A stretch of DNA of 39,231 nt from contig JAITMM010000232.1 in the NCBI GenBank assembly GCA_031277335.1, positions 1 to 39,231 of the forward strand. The letters run 5' to 3'. Shown in pieces: positions 16,231 to 24,900 of the stretch (the stretch's first letter is position 1; each line of letters opens with the position of its first letter). Source of the DNA: Tannerella sp. Its GTDB lineage: Bacteria > Bacteroidota > Bacteroidia > Bacteroidales > Tannerellaceae. Both the position numbers and the translations under genes were made by a program. The notes under the pieces were generated by a model. That model had not been told where the DNA came from and made no database searches. It saw only the letters and a program-made list of their open reading frames with translations.

Positions 16231-17910
16231 TCAATAGCTGAAGTTTCCGCCGCCCAAAAACTCGCGTAATAATGATGTTGCAGGCAGCTCATCAAGTTGA
16301 ATATAATTGAAATAGCGCAGGAAGCGTATAAGCCTGTAGGCCTCGGCGCTTTCCTCGTCCATCTCGCGAATGGCGCTCAGGATAGGCTCTGCATATTTGC
16401 GCAAAACAGCTAATTCATAAATCATTGCACTGTTGAACATGACGTCGGCATTTTCCTGATACGGATATATCCATTTCTCCTCGCCTTTCTGCACGCGCGG
16501 CCAGACGGAGATAGTATCTTTGGCCGAGTAACCCCTTGAACGATAGTCGCGCACGATGCGTCGCAAGAGCCTGTTATCAGTAGTCGGAATCCAGTTGTGT
16601 CCGTCTAATGCAATGGTTGTCAGCGCTGAGACATAGACGCGGAAGATATTTTCCGGCGGGATGGCGTCCGTCAGCTCCGGGTTCAAGCCGTGGATGCCTT
16701 CCAGTATCAACACCGAGTTGTGCTGCATCCTGAGTTTCTGATTTCTGTAAACACGTTTTCCGGTGGTGAAGTCAAAAGATGGAATGTCCACCTCCTCGCC
16801 GTTGATCAATCTCATCAAGTCTTGCTCAAAGTACTTTATATCAATGGCGTACAATGATTCAAAATCATAATTGCCGTTTTCGTCCTTAGGTGTATCTTCC
16901 CTGTTCAGGAAATAATCGTCAATCGACACGCCTACGGGGTGCAATAGGTTGGTAATAAGCTGAATTTGCAGCCGTTTACAAAATGTCGTCTTGCCGGACG
17001 ACGATGGCCCGGCAATTAGCACCACGCGCACTCCGCGATCATATCGAGCCGCAATTTCTTCGGCAATATTGGCAATCTGCTTTTCCTGCATTGCTTCCGA
17101 GACTTTGATTATTTCCGTGGCACTTCCTTTCCTTACCTCCCTGTTCAAGTCTCCTACATAGTTTATTCCCAGCATCTTCTGTAAATTCAAATGTTCTTTG
17201 TAAGCCATGAACATTTTCTCTTGAGGTATCATCGGCGATGGTTGGTTCGGATTGTTCCAATCGGGAATCTGCAGCAAAACTCCGTCTTTGTAAGGTATAA
17301 GGTCGAACGAATAGATATATCCCGACGAAGGCGTCAGGCATCCGTAGTAATAATCTATATAGCCATCCATCTCATAATAAGAAGTATACGCCATACCTGC
17401 CGTCTCGATAAGGAGCGCCTTGTCTTCCATGCCGCGTTGCCGGAACAATTCTATTGCGTCCGATGTCCTTATTTCGTGCAGCACGAAAGGAATATCGGCT
17501 TCGATGATGCGTTGCATCTGCTCCTTGATGCTGTCCACGTCGGCCTGCGCTACCTCGCGCCGGTCTTCAAATGCGCAGTAATAGCCTCGCGAAACGGGAT
17601 GCTTGAGGCTGAACTGGGCATTCGGGAAGACGTCATTGACGGCTTTCGAGAGGATATAACAGATGGAACGCAGATATGTCCTGTTGCCTGAATATGATGT
17701 AATATCAAGAAATTCAATGTCTTTTGGATGCCAGCAACGCCAATCCAACCCTTCGACACGCTGATTCACTCGAGCGCTCATAGGCCGGTAGCGCAGTGGT
17801 GTGCCCACCATTTTATAAATCTCGTTCAACGACGACCCGATAGGCGCCTCCTTATACATTTTATTGTTCTTGCAATAAATCGTGATGTTTGAATGATAAA
17901 TCTTTTCCAT
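16231..17910 (-). CDS. Nucleoside (uridine-type) kinase with ThrRS-like N-terminal region
   Basis: A 559-residue protein. The N-terminal half resembles the TGS and second-additional domains of threonyl-tRNA synthetase (ITIYCKNNKMYKEAPIGSSLNEIYKMVG, then FLDITSYSGNRTYLRSICYIL and KHPVSRGYYCAFEDRREVAQADVDSI). The C-terminal half is a phosphoribulokinase/uridine-kinase-type domain with Walker A GPSSSGKTT at residues 301-309, PVGVSIDDYFLNRE, YDFESLYAIDIKYFEQDL and SVLILEGIHGLNPEL. This fused layout is common in Bacteroidota and is usually annotated as nucleoside kinase. I start at 17910 (MEKIYHSNITIY); an in-frame ATG 14 codons upstream adds nothing domain-like. The role of the synthetase-like part is unknown. 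It is divergent from eda. Confidence 0.9.
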   Translation of the reverse strand: MEKIYHSNITIYCKNNKMYKEAPIGSSLNEIYKMVGTPLRYRPMSARVNQRVEGLDWRCWHPKDIEFLDITSYSGNRTYLRSICYILSKAVNDVFPNAQFSLKHPVSRGYYCAFEDRREVAQADVDSIKEQMQRIIEADIPFVLHEIRTSDAIELFRQRGMEDKALLIETAGMAYTSYYEMDGYIDYYYGCLTPSSGYIYSFDLIPYKDGVLLQIPDWNNPNQPSPMIPQEKMFMAYKEHLNLQKMLGINYVGDLNREVRKGSATEIIKVSEAMQEKQIANIAEEIAARYDRGVRVVLIAGPSSSGKTTFCKRLQIQLITNLLHPVGVSIDDYFLNREDTPKDENGNYDFESLYAIDIKYFEQDLMRLINGEEVDIPSFDFTTGKRVYRNQKLRMQHNSVLILEGIHGLNPELTDAIPPENIFRVYVSALTTIALDGHNWIPTTDNRLLRRIVRDYRSRGYSAKDTISVWPRVQKGEEKWIYPYQENADVMFNSAMIYELAVLRKYAEPILSAIREMDEESAEAYRLIRFLRYFNYIQLDELPATSLLREFLGGGNFSY

Positions 17911-17993
17911 ACATTTTAATTGATAAGCATTTTTATCAGGCGATTTTAACAATTTTATATTGCTGTTTCGATAGACTGATTTCTTTTATTTTG

Positions 17994-18001
17994 TATTTTT
18001 G
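17994..18001 (+). promoter_or_regulatory. -7 box for eda-uxaC (TATTTTTG)
   Basis: TATTTTTG followed by C matches the -7 consensus. A TTTC at 17967-17970, about 23 bp upstream, is a weak -33 candidate. The leader to the eda ATG would be about 31 nt. Confidence 0.5.
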
Positions 18002-18038
18002 CCCGCAAAGTAATCATTTTTTATGAAACAGCAATAAA

Positions 18039-18719
18039 ATGGCTCGATTTAATAAGATTCAAGTGTTGACGGCGATGACCGGTACAGGCATGGTTCCTGT
18101 GTTGTATAATAAAGATGTGGAACTCGTAAAGCAAATTGTAAAAGCATGTTACGACGGCGGAGTTCGTGTTTTTGAGTTTACCAACCGCGATGATTTTGCC
18201 CATGAAGTATTTGCAGGGCTGATGAAATATCTTGCCGTCGAATGTCCTGATATGATATTGGGAGTTGGCTCAGTCGTAGATGCGGGGACTGCCTCGCTTT
18301 ATATTCAGATGGGTGCGAATTTTGTGGTCGGTCCGCTTTTTAACCCCGATATTGCGAAAGTGTGTAATCGCCGGTTGATACCGTATATACCGGGTTGCGG
18401 CACCGTTTCGGAGATTGGCTTCGCTGAGGAGGCCGGATGCGATATATGTAAGATTTTTCCGGCGGGAAGCATCGGCGGCCCATCTTTTGTCCAGAATATC
18501 AAGGCGCCCATGCCTTGGGTGATGATTATGGCTACGGGAGCCGTAGAGCCTGACGAAGCCAACTTGTCGGCTTGGTTTAAAGCCGGCGTGACATGTGTCG
18601 GGATGGGTTCGAAGCTGTTTCCTAAGGAAGCCGTCGCTAACAAAGACTGGCCGGCCATCACAGCGCTTTGCCGTGACGCGCTCGGCTTTATTCAAACATA
18701 TATGACTAAAAATAAATAA
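18039..18719 (+). CDS. eda: KDPG/KHG aldolase
   Basis: Eda cleaves 2-keto-3-deoxy-6-phosphogluconate into pyruvate and glyceraldehyde 3-phosphate, the last step of hexuronate catabolism. The 226-residue protein has the class I aldolase motifs: VFEFTNR (E46 and R50 by analogy to the E. coli catalytic Glu and Arg), [39 protein letters not shown] and DICKIFPAG with K138 as the Schiff-base lysine. The C-terminus [31 protein letters not shown] forms the phosphate site. It lies 11 bp before uxaC, so the two form an operon feeding glucuronate into central metabolism. The intermediate enzymes (UxuA, UxuB, KDG kinase) are not in this window. Confidence 0.95.
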   Translation: MARFNKIQVLTAMTGTGMVPVLYNKDVELVKQIVKACYDGGVRVFEFTNRDDFAHEVFAGLMKYLAVECPDMILGVGSVVDAGTASLYIQMGANFVVGPLFNPDIAKVCNRRLIPYIPGCGTVSEIGFAEEAGCDICKIFPAGSIGGPSFVQNIKAPMPWVMIMATGAVEPDEANLSAWFKAGVTCVGMGSKLFPKEAVANKDWPAITALCRDALGFIQTYMTKNK

Positions 18720-18730
18720 AATACAATAAG

Positions 18731-20134
18731 ATGAAAAGTTTTTTAGATTCAGATTTTCTGTTATATACAGATACTGCCCGTACTTTGTATCACAAACATG
18801 CCGAGAAGATGCCTATCATCGACTATCACTGCCATTTAGACCCGAAGCAGATTGCCCGCAACTATCAATTTGCCGACCTGACGGAGATTTGGCTGGGCGG
18901 CGACCATTACAAATGGCGTGCAATGCGTGCTAACGGCGTTTCCGAAGAATATATCACCGGCAATAAGTCGTCGTACGAAAAATTCGAGAAATGGGCTGAA
19001 ACACTGCCTTATACGATGCGTAACCCATTGTATCACTGGACACATTTGGAGCTTAGCCGCATCTTCGGCATACACGAGATATTGAAAATGTCCAACGCAC
19101 GCGACATATATGAGACATGCACAGCCAAGCTGCAGACGCCGGAGTTTCGGCCGCAGGCTATAATGAAACGTATGCGCGTAGAGGTAGTTGCCACTACCGA
19201 CGACCCTGCCGATTCGCTCGAATATCACAGCGAAATACGCGAGAGCGGCTTCTCCGTGAAAGTATTGCCGACATGGCGTCCCGACAAGTCTATGGCAATA
19301 GAAAATCCGCAGACGTATAATGCCTATCTTACAAGGCTGGAAGCTGCCGCCGGCATGTCAATATCCTCGTATACAGAGCTTTTAGATGCGTTGCAACGTC
19401 GTCATGACTTTTTTGCCCAAGCAGGATGCGCACTCTCGGACCATGGCTTAAATGCCTTTAGTGCAGAGCCTTATATGGATTCTGAAATCGAACAAATATT
19501 CTTAAAGGTGCGTGCCGACAAGACGCCTACGCCTCTCGAAGCAGCTAAATTTCGCTCCGCCATGCTGCATGATCTGGCAGTGATGGACTGGCAAAAGAAC
19601 TGGGTGCAGCAATTTCATATCGGCGCCATACGTAATAATAATGAACGCATGTTCGCGCAGCTTGGCCCCGATACAGGCTTCGACGCCATCAACGACTATA
19701 ACGTGGCTGAGCCGATGAACCGCTTTTTCAATCGGCTCGACGCTGCTGGGCATCTGGCAAAGACTATCGTCTACAATCTTAATCCTCGTGATAATGAATT
19801 GATTGTCACCGGCATCTATAACTTCAACGACGGCTCGGTTCCCGGCAAGATGCAGTTTGGCTCGGGCTGGTGGTTCCTCGATCAAATCACGGGGATGGAG
19901 AATCAGATCAATGCGCTCTCCAATCTTGGCTTGCTAAGCCGGTTTGTAGGGATGCTGACCGATTCGCGCAGCTTCCTGTCCTATCCGCGTCACGAATATT
20001 TCCGTCGCATACTTTGCAATATCGTTGGTAATGACATAGAAAAAGGACTTCTGCCGGTATCGGAGATATCTTTTATCGGTCAGATAATAGAAGATATATG
20101 CTATTATAATGCGAAACGGTATTTCGGGTGGTAG
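18731..20134 (+). CDS. uxaC: Glucuronate isomerase
   Basis: UxaC isomerises D-glucuronate to D-fructuronate (and galacturonate to tagaturonate), the first step of hexuronate use. The 467-residue length is normal. The amidohydrolase-type metal motif IIDYHCHLDP is at residues 29-38. Other family segments are LTEIWLGGDHYKWRAMRANGV, NPLYHWTHLELSRIFGI, VVATTDDPADSLEYH, VLPTWRPDKSM, QFHIGAIRNNNERMFAQLGPDTGFDAIND, FGSGWWFLDQITGMENQINALS and GMLTDSRSFLSYPRHEYFRRILC. It is cytoplasmic and follows eda by 11 bp. Its stop codon is followed by an octamer repeat array. Confidence 0.97.
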   Translation: MKSFLDSDFLLYTDTARTLYHKHAEKMPIIDYHCHLDPKQIARNYQFADLTEIWLGGDHYKWRAMRANGVSEEYITGNKSSYEKFEKWAETLPYTMRNPLYHWTHLELSRIFGIHEILKMSNARDIYETCTAKLQTPEFRPQAIMKRMRVEVVATTDDPADSLEYHSEIRESGFSVKVLPTWRPDKSMAIENPQTYNAYLTRLEAAAGMSISSYTELLDALQRRHDFFAQAGCALSDHGLNAFSAEPYMDSEIEQIFLKVRADKTPTPLEAAKFRSAMLHDLAVMDWQKNWVQQFHIGAIRNNNERMFAQLGPDTGFDAINDYNVAEPMNRFFNRLDAAGHLAKTIVYNLNPRDNELIVTGIYNFNDGSVPGKMQFGSGWWFLDQITGMENQINALSNLGLLSRFVGMLTDSRSFLSYPRHEYFRRILCNIVGNDIEKGLLPVSEISFIGQIIEDICYYNAKRYFGW

Positions 20135-20142
20135 AGGGCGAG

Positions 20143-20168
20143 TAACTGAATAACTGATTAACTCTGAA
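20143..20168 (+). repeat. Octamer array TAACTGAA-like, copy 2
   Basis: TAACTGAA, TAACTGAT and a degenerate TAACTCTGAA stand in tandem in the 46-bp gap between uxaC and the LRR gene. Confidence 0.7.
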
Positions 20169-20180
20169 TAAATTATAAAA

Positions 20181-21449
20181 ATGAAACAGTCAATGCTTAT
20201 ATTCGTCATCGGCATATTATTGCCGTTTATGGTCGCGGCACAAACGCCTCGCATGACGATGACGACAAATCTGGAAATCGGCAAAAAAATCACGTTGAAG
20301 ATTGAAGTCGAAGAAGCCGATTTCGAAGGTGTAGTCGTAAAAGGAGGGAAATTTGACAGACGGTCATTTATCCTTGAGTCCCAAACCATTGTCATTGAAG
20401 GGAAGGTGAAGAATCTGTTCTGCCAATTCGGCGGCCTGACTTCGCTCGACGTTTCCGGAAATCCCGACTTGACCGTGCTGGATTGCAGCAATAACGAACT
20501 GACCAAACTTGACGTCTCCAAAAACATTCATTTGACCAAGCTGATTTGTAACCGCAACAAATTGAGTAAGTTGAATGTCTCCAATAATAAGGAGATGGCA
20601 TTCCTGAGCTGTGACCAAAATAATATCAAGTCGCTTGATGTCTCAAAAAACAACCTTCTGACCAGCCTTACGTGCAGTTTCAATCAGCTCAAAAAACTTG
20701 ACATGTCCGGAAACGCAGAGTTGGACTATCTCTATTGCAGCAACAACCGTCTGACCGATTTGAATATTTCATCATGCGGAAAACTGACGAAATTGATTTG
20801 TGTGGAAAATAAACTCGGCAAACTTGATCTTTCTCACAATCACTCGCTTATAATGGCAAATTGCAACAATAACAAATTGTCGGCGCTTGATTTTTCGGGA
20901 AATGAAAACTTGACGACGCTTGATTGCGGAATGAATCCGTTGCAAAGTTTAAATATTTCTAAAAATCAGATTCTCAAGCAGTTCTCGTGCAAGGATTCCG
21001 GTTTGAAAATGATTGACGTATCGCAAAATGACTCGCTTGCCTATTTGGATTGTTCGGGAAACTTATTGACCGGCTTGGAACTGTCGCACCTGGAAAAACT
21101 GAATTACTTGGATTGCAGTAATAACAGCTTGTCAGATATAGATTTAAATCTTAATAAATCAATAAAATACGTCGCCCTGTCAGGCAATGAATTTTCTGCC
21201 TGCGCCATTGACAACGTCTTCAGGCAGTTGCCCGAAAAATCAACTGAACCGGGACGCATTGTGCTGAAAGACGGCGATATAAGTCTGCCCGGGACATTCG
21301 GATGCCGCGAATATATAGCGACAGCCAAGAACTGGCAAGTGCAATCCATCTATCACGAACCGTGCGGCGACCCTGCCCACGGCGACTTCCATTATCACTA
21401 TATCCCACAACCCATCGACAATACAGGCATCTACGCTTGCTCGGAATAA
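20181..21449 (+). CDS. Secreted leucine-rich-repeat protein
   Basis: A 422-residue exported protein with a signal peptide (MKQSMLIFVIGIL to VAAQ). From about residue 86 to 337 it has twelve 21-residue leucine-rich repeats of the Bacteroidota Cys/Asn type, consensus LTxLDVSxNxxLTxLxCSxNx. The repeats degrade at the end (LSDIDLNLNKSIKYVALSGNE). The tail (FGCREYIATAKNWQVQSIYHEPCGDPAHGDFHYHYIPQ) has two cysteines and a His-rich patch. It ends at GIYACSE with no T9SS sorting domain. Proteins of this kind in Bacteroidales often end in such a domain, so this copy may be shortened, or may stay in the periplasm or be exported otherwise. A REP-like element begins 22 bp after the stop. It may be co-transcribed with uxaC (46-bp gap), although no function links them. 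Confidence 0.85.
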   Translation: MKQSMLIFVIGILLPFMVAAQTPRMTMTTNLEIGKKITLKIEVEEADFEGVVVKGGKFDRRSFILESQTIVIEGKVKNLFCQFGGLTSLDVSGNPDLTVLDCSNNELTKLDVSKNIHLTKLICNRNKLSKLNVSNNKEMAFLSCDQNNIKSLDVSKNNLLTSLTCSFNQLKKLDMSGNAELDYLYCSNNRLTDLNISSCGKLTKLICVENKLGKLDLSHNHSLIMANCNNNKLSALDFSGNENLTTLDCGMNPLQSLNISKNQILKQFSCKDSGLKMIDVSQNDSLAYLDCSGNLLTGLELSHLEKLNYLDCSNNSLSDIDLNLNKSIKYVALSGNEFSACAIDNVFRQLPEKSTEPGRIVLKDGDISLPGTFGCREYIATAKNWQVQSIYHEPCGDPAHGDFHYHYIPQPIDNTGIYACSE

Positions 21450-21471
21450 AAATTCGGAATCTCCCATTACG

Positions 21472-21497
21472 GTCATTGCGGACTTGATCCGCAATCT
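21472..21497 (+). repeat. REP-like hairpin element, copy 1
   Basis: A 26-bp element with perfect 8-bp arms (ATTGCGGA and TCCGCAAT) around a 5-base loop CTTGA. The reverse complement of 27348-27373 matches it at 23 of 26 positions. It lies just after the LRR gene. Confidence 0.8.
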
Positions 21498-21807
21498 CCA
21501 ATCCATTGGCTGGCGTTTCGTCACGCCACTACTATACGTCTTTCATCATTTTTTTCAAACATCCGTAAAAAACCACATTCCGCAAACAAACTGCATACTT
21601 TTTTTAAAAAAACCACCGCCAATATCCTGTTTTCTTATCCCCACAAGGGCTAACAGGCTATTACACTGCGTATTCTATACTATCTACCACGATTTCCACT
21701 ATACCTCCGACTGAGGAAATTGATAAAAATTGCTAATTAGATGACTAAAATTCACTTTTATTAGTTTTTCTTTGCAAAAAAAGCAACATTTTTTTTCACC
21801 TTTCCGC

Positions 21808-21837
21808 TTGTATTTCAAGTTTTTTTATATAAATTTG
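21808..21837 (+). promoter_or_regulatory. Promoter of the 1803-residue gene, TTG-N19-TAAATTTG
   Basis: TTG at 21808-21810 and TAAATTTG at 21830-21837, spaced 19 bp, fit the Bacteroidota consensus. The start would be near 21844, about 90 nt before the ATG. Confidence 0.65.
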
Positions 21838-21934
21838 CACGCTAAAAGAAAAGGGATTTTCTGCTTTAAAATGTATAAGATTGCAATTGTTTGTGAAAAA
21901 TAATATATCCGGCTGAAAATTAACATTTTATAAT

Positions 21935-24900
21935 ATGAAAAAAGAATTTATTTTATTGATTGTCTCGCTGACCCTATCATTGTTCGGCAGCGACCTTATG
22001 TACGCACAAATCGGCGTCCTCAAATCCTCAACTTCGCAAAACGGGGCGGTGACGCCGAGGCGGGGGGATGCAACTCCCGGAATCCCGGGATTTGTAGATA
22101 ATGATGGCAATGTAAACAATGTTTTCGGAGCTGGAGAGTCTGCAACAATCCAAGGAAATAATGTGATTGTACCTGGTGCATCACATCCAATAACCCCAAT
22201 ACCTCCCCCGCCAAACAATAAAATTGTTTTAGGAGGCGATCAATCACAAAATATTGTGATTTCTTCATATACAGGCAATGGCTATGGAATAGGATGGATT
22301 TCTGTACTACGTGTAATTGCCGGTGATGAATATAGTACAACAACAACTGGTTTTCATATAAATCATGTTAATACGGATTACCTCGGATATCAATTTCCAC
22401 TGCCTTATCCAGAAGTAGATTCTGATTTAGAGATAAGAACAACCAGTGGTAATATCCCTAATACTTATCAAATTCGATACATAGATGACCCAAATGCACA
22501 GGGAACTGCGATCGACCAACGTCCAGATGATTTTGATAATTTGGCTCCCCATACCGCTAACTCTGGATACGATGTAATGAATCCGATGGTATTTTCTTTT
22601 AACAGTTGGAATGCTTCAAACTTTGCAACATGGTCGCCACCAGCTCCTTGTAATTCAGACTTGTTTACATCTTCTATTTCCGGAAATACTATTACCGTAC
22701 AACATCATCTATCTGAAGGTAATGGCGTTCGATATCCCGCAGATCCCATTTTTGCACCGAATTATGGATATACATCTACGATGGATGGATCCTTTGCACA
22801 TAGTCCGACATATAATTCTATAGTTTTATATACGGAAAACTATAGAAGCGATGATGGCATTTCATTAACTCAATTTAATGGGAGCCCTTTAACAAACTCA
22901 TTAAGTTTATCTCAACAGAATAGACCTACTTCTGAGATAGGAAAAAGTTCTGCAAATGATGATCCAACGTCTAAAGTGTATTACTTGGATAATTATAATC
23001 GACCTACTACTGTTGCCATTGCTCCAACTGTAGATAATTCGTATACGGAGCTTGATAGCATACAGTTAAATACTATAGAATGGTGGGCAGAAAGGAATGT
23101 GGTAGACACACAAATAGAAACACTTAATCTCATTAATTTAAGTACAAATGTTCCTGTAAGTCCAATACAACAAAGTGGATACGTTATGTTCCAATGTAAT
23201 TCAGGATCGATGACAGCATGGGGTTTCGAGGCGATTTGGGACCCTGACGTAATCTTGGGTGCAACCAAGCTGGATGCTGCCGTTCAATTGTTGGATGGAG
23301 CAAGAGTTTGTGTAAAAAAAGATGTTGTTGACTTAACGGGAAATATTGGTACAGGTCATGTTTTGTCCGGTGATAATGTTTATGCAACAGGTTATAAGCA
23401 AACCAATGCTTTGGTAATATTTCCAGAAGAAGACAGGGTTACACTACGTACTTATGGTAATTTTAATGCAAACATGCATCATGAACGTACTCCTGGGTCT
23501 CAATCTACCAATGCATTATATACAATTAGTTCTTTCCCTGATCCGGATGATCATATCTATATGTATAAAGGAGCATCGGCGCCACATGCATTTGACATGC
23601 CGGGAAATCTGAGTAGTTTTCAGAATGTTTCCTCTTTCATTACTTCATTTGTAATTGCAGCTCCACTTAAAGATGCCAAGGCCTCTATTTTTGGAGTATA
23701 TACTGATTATGCTTTTACCGGACAGATGCCGGAAATTCATACGACTGCTGCAAGTGACGCGTCTTTTGCACCTGTTGGAGTTGATAATAATCCCGGTGTT
23801 ATAGAAATTGGCCCTACAACTGCAGGAAAAGATCATTTTCATATTTATTCGGGGGGAATGCTGAAAAATTTTGAAGGCTGCACTGTAGGCTCTAATTTTA
23901 GCATGCAGTTGGGAACGGCTTCCGGTGGTATGGCTAAATTACACATAGACAATACTGCAGATTTGTCCATCTTAAACTATGGGAATAACGGAGCGAATTT
24001 CTGTGAGGCCAAAATTATTTTGCAAACTGGTGCAATGGCAGTCATTCAACCTGCTATTGAGACTGCTGCCGGAACAGGAGCTTTTAGAGTTCAGGCGCTC
24101 AGCAATGTTGAGATTCAGGAAGAGGTCAACATTACAAAAACAAACAAAGGAAATAATATATATGTATTGTCTGATGGCGGTAATGTTATTGCTGAAAAAA
24201 CAGTCAATATTGCAAGTGATTATTTTGACACTGTGGGTAGCGGAATGATTACATTCTGGGCTGAAGACAAAAATGATGCAAATTTTGCGTCATGCTTAAA
24301 TACAGTTGGAAATCGAAACAGCGCTCGCGGAAATATCTACTTAAAGGATGATGCTACTATAACAAGAGCAGGTACAGTAGGTGATACAGAAACCAATTAT
24401 GTTGCTGCAAATAATATCCGTACTGCCAACTTCGACTATTCCAGTACAAGCACAAAGAACGATATTACAAATATCATTTCCAGAAAGGGTGATATCTATT
24501 TAGGATATAGCAAAAAAGATGATGGTGTCTTTAATTATGAAATTGTAAATCCTGCCAATGCAGGAGCGTTAAATATTAAAGCCGGTTTTGACGATACAAA
24601 TGAGAGCATTTCGCCAGCTCCTTTGGGAGGAGGTAATATTTATTTTAGAGCTATTAATGCAAAGATGATTAAAGGCGGGACGTACCCTAACAATATTACA
24701 ATACCTTATTCACTTCAATACGTGTGTGATGAAGAAAATCAGTTAAGCGAACGCAGGAATGTTCCGGGCAGTTCCATGCAGGATTATGAACATGCAGGTA
24801 TTATTGGAGGGTTGGGGCGTTGCGGTTATGATCATGATTTTACCAATTTTGGAGGTCTGGTTGATAAGTTATCGGCAGTCAACCCGGGTACAGTGACAAT

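Larger units (their letters stand above)
21450..21934. other. Non-coding gap before the 1803-residue gene
   Basis: This 485-bp gap holds a REP-like hairpin at its start (21472-21497) and a promoter near its end (21808-21837). The middle is AT-rich with no credible coding frame. I found no remnant of a T9SS sorting domain that would extend the LRR gene. The predicted 5' leader of the next gene is about 90 nt. Confidence 0.65.

Noticed and set aside
21484-21714. Small plus-strand open frame (76 codons) after the LRR gene, tested as a lost sorting domain
   Set aside because: It has no sorting-domain pattern and begins inside the REP-like element.
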